Shown here: positions 32,118 to 43,474 of the stretch, piece after piece
Position numbering within the stretch: the stretch's first letter is position 1
Layout of the letters: each line of letters begins with the position of its first letter
Assembly (NCBI GenBank): GCA_022495995.1
Contig: JAFEMH010002563.1
Span: 50,001 to 114,000, forward strand
DNA from: Adenophora triphylla var. japonica
Taxonomy: Eukaryota > Streptophyta > Magnoliopsida > Asterales > Campanulaceae
Reading direction: 5' to 3'
Length of the DNA stretch: 64,000 bases
Program-made: the position numbers and the translations under genes
Notes under the pieces: generated by a model
Seen by the model: the letters and a program-made list of their open reading frames with translations, nothing else
What the model was told of the DNA's origin: nothing
The model's database searches: none

Positions 32118-33216
32118 CCTGCTTTGAATTACCTTCTAAAATTTGGTCATCTATTAAGTCTGCATTATCTTCAATTGAATCTGGCTTAATTATTTTTAAA
32201 TCTTGATGATTAACTTTAGTTAAGCGTTCAATTGTTAGATTGGCAATCACGGGATACTCAGAAAGGTCGACCATTTTATTCAAAGCATAAGGAAAAATAG
32301 TGTTTACAACTCGAAGACGGTCTTCTGTCGTGAGGACATCTGATCGATCGGAAGACTCAAATTCAATTACAAGGGACTCTGAGGACTGACTCATGACATG
32401 GGGAACAAATTTAGACTCAGAGGGGCAAGGACGAGGTTTGAACCCAAGCTTTCCAATCATAGTCTCCCTGTCTGCAACTGGTCCCTGAAATGAAGTCCAG
32501 TTCTGTAGCGGCCCCTCTGTGACGGTCTTCAAACTACTCAGATCTGTAACTGGTCCCTTTTCAAACTCCAACATGGCTATCACCTCGCTATCAGAGGAAA
32601 AGTCAATCAAATCTCCGAGATATTCAACAAGAATAAACCTTTTTGCGGGCCACTTCTCTGTAGGCACACCACTTTCGGATTCTGACTGCCCCTGATTCTC
32701 AAACAATTCTGCCAAGTCACCATCAATATCTATAGAATCTGCACCACGAATCTTGTGCACAACGGGTTCATCCAGGGCAAGCTTCTCAAACTGGTTCACA
32801 TAATCGGGTTCCCAGACATGATAACTGTTTTCGAAAGTAGCAGTGACACCTGGCCTTCTAGGCATACTCACAAGCATTTCCTTCACAGGGTTTTGATTGC
32901 CGGCAAACCTCCGAATCGTTTTCAATTTTTCTCCCACTTGGCTCAGTTTCGGCTCTGGGCAAACAAACATTTCTCCATCCTCTTTGACAAAGTGTTGATT
33001 CAAAGACCAACTGTATGGGCACATCTCAGGCCTTTTGTACCTCTTACCAGCAGCTGAGGTCATCTTTTCTTTGAACGCTTCAGTCTTATCGTACGCTTTG
33101 TCTTTTTTCGTTATAACATACCCTAGGCCTTGTCTGTTCCTCTTGGCTTCTGGCACCGTAAAATGACATGGTCCCCGTTGACATTTTCCCAGCCCCAGAC
33201 CAGGGATGTAGTTCAT
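32118..33216 (-). pseudogene. Tat protease-RT linker with G-patch-like start
   Basis: Polyprotein segment between protease and reverse transcriptase, beginning MNYIPGLGLGKCQRG (G-patch-like, as in Tat/Ogre-type elements), then a long hydrophilic linker. It is cut at 32118 by the nested Athila. One in-frame TGA (33220-33222) separates it from the protease; the two halves are otherwise in the same frame. No catalytic motif is seen in the linker. Confidence 0.7.
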
Positions 33217-33222
33217 GCCTCA

Positions 33223-33846
33223 CATCATTTTTAGCACAGGAGGGATCTTGTCGGAGGAGGTTGTCAAGTCTATGGTGCAGACCTGTCCTTTGGGCTTCTC
33301 AATAGTAAAACAACTAAGCATCAAGTTTTCCTGGTCATGTTTAATTTCCATCACCGGCAAGGTATTAGTGCTGGTTTCCCCAATCATAACGCTATCACCA
33401 TAAATGGTCGTCAGGACTCCATCTTGCACAAACTTTAGACATTGGTGGAGAGTGAAGGCTACGGCTCCGATTTCATGGATCCATGGTCTGCCCAATAGCG
33501 CTGAGAATGTAACCGGAATATCAATAACTTGGAAATCGACCATCATCTCTTTACCCCCAAACATCAAATTTAGAGAGACTATTCCCAACACTGCCCGAGA
33601 CGTGGAATCGTAGGATTTTATGGTTTGATTGGACGGTTTAAGATTCTGCGCATTAATGTCCAACATACTCATCGTTTTAGCCCGAAGCACATTCATAGCC
33701 GACCCATTGTCCACCAAGACATGGGGAATCCGCCGTCCTTCCAGGGGTACTGTGATGTGTAGGGACTCATTATGCTTCGCACCATAAGCAGGCAGGTCAA
33801 GATCTGTAAAAGTAATGATGTTTCCATACTGCGCAGTTCCAATTAG
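33223..33846 (-). pseudogene. Tat aspartic protease
   Basis: Processes the polyprotein. Visible motifs: VDNGSAMNVL (the active-site region, D-N-G in place of D-S/T-G, as is common in this lineage), the flap region and LLGRPWIHEIGAVAFTLH near the C-terminal end. The frame runs on into the downstream linker apart from the TGA at 33220-33222, consistent with a CGA to TGA change. Confidence 0.7.
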
Positions 33847-34422
33847 CTAACAAGCTTCGTCTGGGGTGGCATTGACAGATACTTTTATTTTGGCCAAAGC
33901 TTCTTCTAATTTCAATTTGTGAGGGTAGGAGGACGTGAGTAAAGACCATAAGGAGATGTCAGCTTGGGTTCTCTTCAGTTGTGTCAAGATTGGATCTTCC
34001 TGAACTTCTTCATCTCTCATTGATCTGTAAGGGTTCTGAGAGGACTGGGGATTTGCAACTGCTTTACCTTTCCCGGATGGATCTGAATTCACTCCCAACA
34101 TCCTTGCTGACCGAGTCAACAAATTAACTTCTTGATTTTTCTCAACCACAAAATCTTTACTGGCCTCCTTGAGCTCTGCTAGCGAAATCGGGACAGGACG
34201 AGTACTGTAAGGCCAGGCCGCTTGCCTTATCTCATTTATGGATAATGGAGCCTCTACATTAGCCGCTATTCTGAGTTCCTCTATTGAAATTGGGGAATCT
34301 CTAGGAACTATGGAGGATATAGTGTTGGCAATCACATTTTCTTCGTAATCGTCGTAATCAGCAGTATTATTCAAACCATAAAGATCATCAAGATACAAAA
34401 CATAACGTAAATTATCTTTCAT
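33847..34422 (-). pseudogene. Tat gag C-terminal/pre-protease segment
   Basis: 191-aa open frame with EDPILTQLKRTQADISLWSLLTSSY, a signature found between gag and protease in Tat/Ogre polyproteins. The N-terminal half is acidic (DDYEEN). It ends at a stop (33844-33846) directly before the protease segment. Probably the spacer region linking nucleocapsid and protease. Confidence 0.65.
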
Positions 34423-34423
34423 T

Positions 34424-35087
34424 TCACCGAGAAAATGGGGTTACATCAGTCACAATCTCATTACAACCAGCACTATCACTTTCATCTATCGACTTCCCAA
34501 ATTCTATTACATTAACAAAATAGTCCTGGCCAAAATCCATGAGGTTCACGGTGTTGTTAGGCAGCGGGTTGCTGACGATATTAGGCCGAGGGGACTTCTC
34601 AATTTTCTTCTCATCTACAAGCTCTTGAATGATTCTTTTGAGGGTGAAACACGTATTGGTGGTGTGCCCTGGGAATTGGTGGAACCGACAATACTTGCTT
34701 GTATCAAGGTTAGGATTGGGAATAGCAGGCTTGTAATTTTGCAGTGGCTTTATCATACCCGTCCTGAGCAATCCGTTGTAGACCTCCTCTGTAGTCATAC
34801 CCAAGTCATCAAACTGTCTCTGTTGCCTTGGCTGGAATCTTCCACCATTTGGACCATTATTACCCCCTCTTTGCAGGTTGTTAACAGCGTTATCTTTAAC
34901 TATTTCTCTCCCCTTTGGTGCCGTGGCGGAGGCCCAGGTTTCTTGTCCGATCTCTGAAACCTCCACTACCATTGTTTCCACTAGCATTCACATTCGGGGT
35001 TTGATTAAACAATCTATTTTCACTTCTAGCTCCCATCCCGACCATCTCTCGCAAATCAGGATACCAACCTTTCCCGATGGCTTCCAC
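34424..35087 (-). pseudogene. Tat gag nucleocapsid region with CHHC knuckle
   Basis: Two overlapping open frames (34896-35087 and 34424-34987) represent one region split by a frameshift. The knuckle YCRFHQFPGHTTNTCFTLK has Cys-His-His-Cys spacing (CX2HX4HX4C), as in Tat elements. It is preceded by a basic, Asn/Gly/Gln-rich stretch suited to RNA binding and by DDLGMTTEEVYNGLL. It lies between the capsid segment and the pre-protease segment. Confidence 0.7.
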
Positions 35088-36635
35088 AGTGCGGCTTCAC
35101 ACATGAAAAGAAAATATCTTTTTGGTCCTGTAGGGGAATGGGCTCCGATAGCTCATTAAGCTTAGCATTCAAATGCTTGTAAAAATCTGTAATTGATTCA
35201 TCAGCCTTCTGGATAGTCCCCACCAAATCATCCCGAGTAGTACGCCATTCTAAGTTGCCTCTGTACTTCTCCAAAAAGGTCTCCGTAATCTGGCTCCCAG
35301 TAGAGCGGCATTCTTGTTTCAGGGCCAAAAACCATGTGAGAGCTGGTCCTTTCAGAGTCAATTGAAAGTGGGAGGCCATGAATTCGGGCGTGCAGCCCAT
35401 CGCTCCCATAGTCATTACATAAGTATCCACATGCGTTTTTGGACAAGCAGTGCCATCGAAGTCCATTTTCGGCATCTTGAATTTGTGAGGCAAAGGCGTT
35501 ACTTGGGCTGGATTCACCACTCTGAGACCGCTAGAACCTATAGTCAGTTTGTCTATCTCTTTGCCGCATCTCTGCTTCAACAAGGTCACATTATACAGGG
35601 TTAAACACGGAATGCGAGGGATAGCGGGAGCTACTGTTGAAGACGATATGGGGAAATCTGAATTAGGCCCAACGGGCAAAGCAACCGATGGGAGATCGAG
35701 AGTACTGGGGATACCAAGATTACTGTCCAACAAACTAACAGAACTGGGAATTCTGTTCCCGTACATATCATAGTCATTAAAGCGCATCTTTGAGGTTACG
35801 GGAGCTATACTACGCCGCCCGACCTCTCGAATTGACCGAGAGAAGAAAATCCTGTCTTGACACATGGAGCTGAATACGGAGTGGAACCGTAAAGATGCTT
35901 TGAGTAAGGGTAGAACACCTTTGCAGCTAAGGAAAAGCGCCTTGGAGCTGGGGCTAGCGATACCTCGGACCACCGTCTTGGCAAATCGATTCCCGAGCCG
36001 TCGATACACCACTCTGCTACACATGATGCGACCACCACGATAGCCGTCGGAATACACACCGAGCGGGGTTAGGAATAAGCGACTTGGGCGAGACCCATAC
36101 CGAACTGCGGCATCGGGGCATTGGGAGCCGAGAGAGGAAGTGAGATCAAGGAAGTTCGGCCGGATGACCACCACTCTTGCTAGGACCTTTTGAGCCACCT
36201 GGTTATATGCTTGGGAAGAAGGGGGAGGAAACTTTCCTTGGACATTCATGATCAATCCTGGAGATGGCATTTGCTCGGGGCGCGGGACATAGCTTGTGGG
36301 AGGAGGCATGGCATTGTGGCGAGTGGAGCGAGTGGGACAGGAGAAACGGGTGCAATATCGTTATTGCCCTCTTCAGTAATTTCTTCATATGAGCCGTCTT
36401 CTCTACGGAGCACCGCTATTCCCCAGGCCCTCATGGCCTCAACAAAGCGGTTATGAGCTTCTTCTTCTCGGATTTTGGCATTCTGAGCTGACAAGCGGGC
36501 CTCACGCTCTCGGGTCAAAGCGGCTTCCAAATTCATCCTCAACTCGTCCGTAGACAGATCATTCAAGCTTGGCTGACTCATCGGACCTAACCCTCCAGCA
36601 GATTGAGCGGCGAACACATCTCCATTCCCTGCCAT
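35056..36635 (-). pseudogene. Tat gag N-terminal and capsid region
   Basis: ATG at 36635 (MAGNGDVFAAQ) begins a frame with a coiled helical part (DELRMNLEAALTREREARLSAQNAKIREEE). It shifts near 36252-36309 into a second frame. That frame carries the gag capsid domain toward its end (YVMTMGAMGCTPEFMASHFQ, KGPALTWFLAL, FLEKYRGNLEWR). The middle (about 35800-36180) is Arg/Ser-rich and unlike gag, so it is probably out of frame for much of its length. At least three frameshifts separate ATG and nucleocapsid, so no gag is expected from this copy. Confidence 0.7.
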
Positions 36636-37944
36636 TTCTGATTCTGCACTGACTAATGCTTCGGAAACTGCTAGGACTTCTTTGACCACCCGAAGTAAAC
36701 GAGCTCCCGGTACAGATGATCGACTCCAACTCGCCGTAGCTGCAGGGGTATATATATGGGTTTATGAGATAGGGAAAGAAGAGGAAATACGGGAGAGGGA
36801 GAAGAAATGAAGAGAACAGACTCGCGCAAACAATTTATTTATCTTTAAGTATAAATCGGTAGTTTAAATCCTAAGAACGGTTGGGAAAGGCTAATCCTTT
36901 ATTTACATAAAATATACCTTGGGGAAACCTAGGGACGCAACGTTCAAATTACACTAAATGTTTTGCATTTGAAATTAATAATAAGTAATGTTACCTAAAC
37001 AAAACCTCACACGACATGGGATGGACGAGTAGCCCCAATTTCTAGGAAAATTTGGGCAGCATAACGGGTATTCTCGGGGAATTTCCAAGAAAAAAACCGG
37101 CATGACCTCTCGTCGGTGCATGGTGACAATGCGGCATGATCTCTCGTTTAAGACACGTCATGGGAGTGACATGTCCTTACGCGAAACCATGTTGCATTGG
37201 CAACATGCCCACACGGTGCGGGGTTTTGAGGAAGGTAAAAAGACTTATTGGAAATTTCAAAAACAACTCATTTTGGTGTAGTTAAAATGTTGTATCAAAA
37301 AACCAACCGTGGGTAAGGTTTGAGTGTGGTGCCACCTAAACGCACTAGGGGGATGGGTTTGACATTAGGCGCTCAAACGTAGGCGAATATTATCACCGTC
37401 CGCGATGCCGTCCGTCGCACCCGAGGGTTCTAAAGCTATGTGATGTAGTGTGTGGATGACTATATTCCTTTATTTACAAAAAACAGATTTTTTATTTATT
37501 TATTTTATTTATTAAGAAAAAAGAAACACACACACTCTCTCAGGGAAGAAAAAAGGAACAACAGTCAGCTGAGCAATCTTTCTCTTGATTCAAGGGACTG
37601 CCTCAAACTGTAACACGAAACCTGTCCAGTGACTACTCTTGTCGCGTGACACAGGACAACATGGGACAAAGATGTCGCACGACTAAGAGAGTCATCAAAC
37701 CAGACCTCTGCAAAACTGAGGTTAGCCCCTGCCTCTCCTTGGCAAGGGATGCAACAAACCAGAAAAGCCACATATAAAAAACCACAAACAACACACAATT
37801 GGTCTACAAATTGTAAGATCTCATAAAATGCATGTATCGCACATGATTATCAAGGATGCACATAGAATGAACACATTGGATGTTTAAACGAACGAAAGCA
37901 TGACCCTCTTAGTTTTTTGAAAAAACAAGTTTTCAAAAAGCATG
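36636..37944 (-). other. 5' leader of Tat element
   Basis: About 1.3 kb between primer site and gag ATG. Contains an AT/A-rich stretch (37480-37530) and two motif copies, TTGTCGCGTGACAC (about 37640) and ATGTCGCACGACT (about 37672). Unlike Ogre elements, no clear ORF precedes gag. Confidence 0.6.
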
Positions 37945-37962
37945 TCCCCAGTGGAGTCGCCA
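37945..37962 (-). other. Primer binding site of Tat element, tRNA-Arg-like
   Basis: Minus-strand TGGCGACTCCACTGGGGA, one base after the LTR 3' end (37964). It resembles the tRNA-Arg-type primer sites reported for Tat/Ogre elements. Confidence 0.7.
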
Positions 37963-37963
37963 C

Positions 37964-39344
37964 TGAAAGCGCGCTCGCCCGAAAATGAGAAATTATAGAA
38001 AAAGGAGACGCCACGCCATACTTTTAGAGGTGCACTTTGAAAAATCTTTTTGACAGAGAAAATGGGTTCGGGGGCAGAGTTCACCCAACACGCCTCGTCC
38101 GTAGACGAGTCTTTCTAATTTAGACATCCAAGTAATTCAAGACAATGTGCAAACGATGATAATTGGCAAATGCGATAGACATGGATTTTATTGAATAAGC
38201 AAGATCATTACAACTTGTAGACCAATTGTCCGGGAGGCCACATCCCTTTACAATATAAGAACAGATTACAAAACAAACAGGTCCTCTGCAAAGGATCATT
38301 TCTGTCGCATGACATAGGACTCCCTTGTCCAAACATGTCGTGTGACATCAATGGTCACCTTGCAGAGGCTCACAACTAATCAGATCACAGAACTTCTAGA
38401 TGAACACAAAATTACTATTAAGACCAGATCTAAGCATTAAACAACATGAACACTTTATTGAATACTAAAATAAACAACTAAAACAAATTACAAATGAAAT
38501 ATGGTCCCTGCAAATGGTCACGACATGTCGCGTGACACAGGACTCCTCATGTCCACATGTGTCGCGTGACATAAGGTTACCATCTGTAGGTACCTCACAA
38601 ACTAAGATGCAGATCCAACAGATTCACAACAATTCTACCAAAACTAATAAGAACAACATGAATTAGATATGAATTGATCAAAGGAGTGTGGATATGGGAG
38701 ATACACACTCCCTTGATATCCAAATTACCAATCTAAGTAAATCACATCATAAGCAAGCAATTGGATCCAAGTATAAACGATTTAAACAGAGAGATTGCAG
38801 TTGCCACTTGATAATCTGAGCCAGATGGAGCCTGATTATCAAGTGGAGAAGAAGGAAGAACAAAATAGACAAGTAGATGAGAGAGAGAAAGGAGGAGAGA
38901 GAGTTACCCTTGTAGTCCTCAACTCTTACACCAAGTTAGGTGTAGGAGTCTTCAATTCAACTTCTGACTGGAGATCTAAGCACGAATTGAGAGCTGGATT
39001 GGAGGATCTGAAGTGTGTGGTGGAGAAGGAGAGGTAATGGGTTGAAGAGAGATGAGAGGTGAGGGAATTGGTAGGGAATTGGGTGGTTTTGGTGAGGGAG
39101 GAGGAGAGAGAGAGTTTCTGGATGAATTTTGGCAGAGTGACTTTGGGAGGTTCAAATTCGGATCCAAAACTGAGAGGGGTAGGGTCTTATTTATAGCTGC
39201 AGTTAGTGGCCTCAATGTGTCGCACGGCATAACGTAACCACTTTCCATGCCTCAACTTGTCGCGTGACACAAGGTGACCATAACCGTTTTTGGCGCCAAA
39301 TCTGGTTCTGGAACCTTCTTGGATAATTCCTAAAAAGTCCAAAA
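37964..39344 (-). repeat. 5' LTR of Tat element, cut by CACTA
   Basis: 1381 bp aligning with 6375-7780. Its left end (plus) is TGAAAGCGCGC beside the primer site. The right part is missing because the CACTA transposon starts at 39345 within GTCCAAAA. Confidence 0.85.
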
Positions 39345-39575
39345 CACTACTAGAAACAGGGTCATTACCGACGGACTTTTACCGACGGACATAGTCCGTC
39401 GGTAATCCCTGACGGAAAATTTTCATTTACCGACGGAAATTTATTTTAAGTTACCGGGAATTTTTTTTTTTAAAATTTCGTTTTGTCCGTCGGTAATTGA
39501 TGAAATTCCGTCGATATTTCCGGCGGACATGGTCCGTCGGTATTACCGTCGGACTCCGTCCGTCGGTAACAAAGC
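39345..39575 (+). repeat. CACTA left terminal and subterminal repeats
   Basis: Terminal CACTACTAGAAA, then roughly nine copies of (A)CCGACGGA or TCCGTCGG in both orientations, some arranged as back-to-back palindromes (GACATAGTCCGTCGGTAAT). These are the presumed transposase binding sites. Confidence 0.8.
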
Positions 39576-39576
39576 C

Positions 39577-39588
39577 ATATATATATAC
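39577..39588 (+). promoter_or_regulatory. Probable TATA box of CACTA transposase gene
   Basis: ATATATATATAC directly after the subterminal repeats. It is followed by a C/T-rich leader with two exon-donor-like sites (GCCGGTAAGTCC at about 39700, GCCGGTACGTTC at about 39850). Confidence 0.45.
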
Positions 39589-39711
39589 GCATATATTCCC
39601 CATTTTTAATTACGCTTAATTTTAATTACGCCTCCTTCATTCCTTCCTCAGTCGTTCGCGAACCCTAACGCCAAGCCGTCGCCGCCGAGCCTCGCCGTCG
39701 CCGGTAAGTCC

Positions 39712-39955
39712 TCTTTCTCTCTCTCAATCGATTTTTCTCTCTCACTCGATTTCTCTCTCTCACTTTCTCTCTCTCTCTCTCATCAGTAATTCGCCAAGAA
39801 CACGCCGTCACCGCCGTCTCTTTCCATCGCCGTTTGCCGTCGCCGGTCGCCGGTACGTTCTCTCTCTCTCTCTCTCGCTTTCTCTCTCTCAATCATTCTC
39901 TCTCTCACTCGATTTCTTTCTCTCACTCAATTTCTCTCTCACTCATCAGTCACGT
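39712..39955 (+). repeat. CT-rich microsatellite in CACTA leader
   Basis: Several (CT)n and TTTCTCTCTCTCACTCGA runs interspersed with short GCCGTCGCC segments. The same block seems partly duplicated (around 39700 and 39850). Low-complexity ORFs here are not genes. Confidence 0.7.
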
Positions 39956-40536
39956 CTCAGAAGTCGCCGTTCCTCCTCGCCCTCGCTCGCCGTTCATCGC
40001 CGTCACTCTCAGGTTTTGATTTGGTTTTGAATTGTTACTTGTTAATTTTTCGATAAATATAAAATATTTATCGTTAGTGAATATATTCATTATCCTAAAA
40101 CAAATACGATATTGTTTATTGTGTGTTTGTGTGTGTGCAATTAGAAATGTAGGGTTTGAGGTATTAAAAATGTATGTTTGTTTTATCAATGTGTCTTATG
40201 TGCGAGGGGCCTACGGATTAAACAAATGTTGAAATTGCACAAGGAGTTGGTTTTTATATGAACATGCTGTTTGTTTATAGATATTAGGGATAATGGAATG
40301 GGAAATTATTTAAATAAGAGGATCAGGAGCTTTGGTTATCCCGTAACTATTACTATTTATTGTTTTATATGTGTATCGTATGTGATTCAATATAATTATT
40401 TGATTGCCTAAAAAATGTGTGTTTATTTGTGAAATAATATGTTTGATTAGAGATAAATGTTTGTAAATGCATTGTGGAGCTGAATGCAATTTTGATGTGT
40501 TTAGACTGCTTTACTAATTAATGTCTAAAGTTAAAA

Positions 40537-40869
40537 TATAAATAAGATGAGAGCCTTTTTCACCCACAGCTATAAAAATTTGTCTTCTTTGATCATGAAA
40601 GACAGAGCAAACAAGTTCATTACCGTTTGAGCAAATAATTTTCTGTTTAATAAGAGTTTTTACAGTTTCACTGTTCTCTTTCTCTCTAAGGATCTCAAAC
40701 ATCACTTGAGATCCTTAGAGAGGAGGACAGTGAAACTGAAAAAAAATCTTATTAAACAGAAAATCCTTTACTCAAACGGCAATGAAATTGTTTGCTCTGT
40801 CTTTCTTGATCTAAGATGAGATTGGGTTTTGATAGTTGTGGATGAGAACGACTCTTATCTTGTTTATAA
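40537..40869. repeat. Long hairpin (about 160-bp arms) inside CACTA intron
   Basis: Inverted repeat with arms about 40537-40698 and 40706-40869 and a 7-nt loop (ACATCAC). The inner stem GGATCTCAA/TTGAGATCC is perfect. The outer arms match with scattered mismatches (for example GAAAGACAGAGCAAAC pairs with its complement). It could be a foldback or MITE-like insertion, or a source of small RNAs. No clear target duplication is seen. Confidence 0.7.
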
Positions 40870-40879
40870 ATGTTAATTT

Positions 40880-41040
40880 AATTCATCATTGTAAAATTTC
40901 AAATTTTACAATAAAGAATTAATATTTCAAATTATTCACAATATTAATAATTTAAAAATATGATAGATGTGTGTGTTAATTCATTATTGTAAAATTATGC
41001 ATTTTACGATAATGAATAAAAATTAATGTTACGACGTGAC
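40880..41040. repeat. Two small AT-rich palindromes
   Basis: ATTGTAAAATTTC/AAATTTTACAAT near 40889-40912 and ATTGTAAAATTATGC/ATTTTACGATAAT near 40987-41012. A related AT block recurs near 41520-41585. They lie within the CACTA 5' intron region. Confidence 0.5.
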
Positions 41041-41721
41041 GTTGTGATGGTTGAAACACAAAAGCTTAGAAACCCGTTTAAGAATCTTTAACTTATCATG
41101 TTGAGGTCAACATGTAGTGATCGATTCTTAAATTGTCCGTGTGGACAGTCTTGAAATGCACGATTATATGTTTTGTAAATATCATCATTGTCTATTAAAA
41201 TTGCTTGAATAGTCGATAGTTGAGATATTTCGGTTGCATTAATCCTATTGTTCTCTGAGTGTATACTAGACATATATGGTTAATTACACACTGTCGATTC
41301 TAATCGATAGTGTTTGATTGACCTAGTCTACGTCGTGCACTTGGAGACCATGGGGTTATGCTGTCGAAATTTATTGATTTTCGATTATAAAGCAAGTAGA
41401 CAAGGTGATATTTGCAATTCATACGTGTATTTCGGGATGGGATAGAAGCCAACCCAATTCTAAACCTAATGGACATGAATTGTCCTTTCATCATAGGGAA
41501 TGATATACTTTACAACAAAGAATTAAATATTAATATTTAAAATTATTCAAAATATTAATAATTAAAAAAATGTGATAGATGTGTGCGATAGAAGCTAACC
41601 CCAATTCTAAACCTAAAGAAACATGTCTTGTTGCTTTTAAGTTTGTAATCCAAATTTAGGGAATTATAATGCGTTAATTACATCTAAACTGTTAATACAT
41701 TATGAAATGCAGGAGTTAATT

Positions 41722-42010
41722 ATGTCTGGAGAAGATCGTAGTTGGATGGATAATCGTAGTAATCCCGGTAGAAGGGGTGTCGACCTCAATTCTTAGAAGG
41801 TTTAGAACATTTCGTGGAGTTTGCTAGAGCGCATCCCCGTGCATGCGTGGTGATAAGATTAGGTGTCCTTGTAAAAAGTGTAAGAATAAAAATATCCGAG
41901 TGTTGGATGGGTAAAGAAACATGTTTTAGAGGCGGGGTTTGTTGATGGTTACAAGGTATGGGTAGCGCACGGGGAGCGTTATGTGGTTGAAACAAGTGTT
42001 CGCAATCATT
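41722..42010 (+). pseudogene. CACTA transposase-associated N-terminal domain, broken
   Basis: From ATG 41722, frames read a Transpos_assoc-like domain: DRSWMDN, GRRGVDLNS, then after a frame change CPCKKCKN and GFVDGYKVW followed by AHGERY. An early in-frame stop and at least two frame changes interrupt it. This zinc-binding domain normally begins the TNP2-type transposase. Confidence 0.65.
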
Positions 42011-42320
42011 CTATCAGACAAGTGGTCCGCCAAGGGAACCCGAACATTTGATTGATGAAGAGGAGCCGTCTCGTCGGTTTGGATGATATGGTTCGAAATG
42101 CGGGTGGCCCAAAGTGTTTGATTGGAACCCTAATTCAACAGAGGCACCAAATCCCGTTGCAAAGAAGTTTATGGATTTAATAGACTCGCAAATGAGAAAA
42201 ATTCATCCCGGTGCAAAGGCTACAAGCAGCTGAGCAAGTGACTCGAGCTTCTAACTATCAAGGCCGATACAAATATGAGCCAAAGATACTTACGATCGCA
42301 TAATTTCATGGGGACAACGG

Positions 42321-43474
42321 ATGCTACCCGAAGAAAATAATATGGTTCACAATTTTTATGAGACGAAAAAGTTGGTGGGGCAGATCGGTCTTGGGTATGT
42401 TAAAATTGATGCTTGCAAGAATCAGTGCATGCTTTTTTATAAAGAAAATGAGGGCCTCGATTCATGTTCAATATGTGGACTTAGTAGGTATAAGCCACAA
42501 TGCCGTGGTAGTGCCAAGCACAAGAAAAACGTGCCTCGGGCGCAGTTACGTTATATGCCGCTAATTCCCAGGTTGCAACGAATTTACGCATTGAAAGAAA
42601 GCTCAGAAGCCATGCGTTGGCACAAAGAGTGTCCTCGTGAAGAGGGTGTGATGACTCATCCTTCTGACGGTGAAGCATGGAAACATTTTGATGCCACTTA
42701 CCCTGATTTTGCTGCGGATCCTAGAAACATAAGGTCGGGGATATGTACGTATGGGTTTTCTCCATTTGGACCAGGGGCAAAATCTTATTCATGTTGGCCT
42801 CGTTATAGTCACAAAGTGTATAATCTTCCCCGTGGTTATGTATGACTGATCCTTATATGTATTTGAGTTTGTTCATTCCCGGGCCTTCGAATCCAGGCAA
42901 AAACATTGATATGTATCTTCGACCTCTGATGGATGAACTCAAACAGCTGTGAAATGATGGTGTCCAGACATGGGATGCTTTCAAGTTGCAAAATTTTAAC
43001 ATGAGGTCTGCAGTGATGTGGACAATTAATGACTTTCCTGCTTATGGTATGATGTCGGGATGGAGCACACATGGGAGATTGGCCTGTCCGTATTGTATGG
43101 AAAATACAGATGCATTCACACTTCAGCATTACAAGAAGCAGTGTTGGTTTGATTGCCACAGACGGTTTTTTCCTAGTGACCATCCATTTCATAAACAGAG
43201 GAATGCTTTCTCCAAAAATAGAGTTGAGAATCGGGACCCCCCTCCTCGTCTGAGTGGCGAGGATATTTTTGAGCAGGTGTCTGAGGTGTCTGATGTCGGG
43301 TGGGGAAAGATGTTTTCAAAGGATAGACCAGACGGATTTGGTAAAGACCATAACTGGATTAAAAAGAGTATATTTTGGGAGTTACCTTATTGGAAGACAA
43401 ACTTGATAAGACATAACCTTGATGTCATGCATATTGAAAAAAAAATGTGTTTGACAATATTTTCAATACAGTGA
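42321..43474 (+). pseudogene. CACTA TNP2-type transposase, central part
   Basis: Transposase_21-type core. The first frame (42321-42845) holds DSCSICGLSRYKPQCRG, MRWHKECPREEGVMTHPSDG, AWKHFDATYPDFA and SGICTYGFSPFGPGAKSYSCWP. The family has D in the position of Y in CTYGF, so a catalytic aspartate appears lost. After a frame change near 42845, the second frame (to 43474) has MWTINDFPAYGMMSGW, CPYCMENT and NLDVMHIEKK. It is then broken by an A-run near 43437-43447. It should cut the transposon ends if intact; here it is not. Confidence 0.8.

Larger units (their letters stand above)
6375..39344 (-). mobile_element. Tat-lineage Ty3/gypsy retrotransposon, host of two nested elements
   Basis: Minus-strand element, read right to left: 5' LTR (37964-39344, cut by CACTA), primer site (37945-37962), leader, gag, protease, reverse transcriptase, two RNase H domains, integrase, an antisense ORF (16605-17894), a minisatellite, and a 3' LTR starting at 6375. 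The second RNase H domain and the antisense ORF after pol are features known from the Tat lineage. The left LTR ends TTAATGCGCGC against TGAAAGCGCGC in the right LTR. The likely left target duplication is TTAAC (6370-6374), but the right partner is lost. Removing the nested elements at 8176-15262 and 22126-32117 leaves roughly 15.9 kb. The polyprotein frames carry several stops and frameshifts, so this copy is not autonomous. Confidence 0.85.

Noticed and set aside
39665..39892. 75-aa Arg/Glu-rich minus-strand ORF
   Set aside because: Antisense of the CT-rich microsatellite in the CACTA leader.
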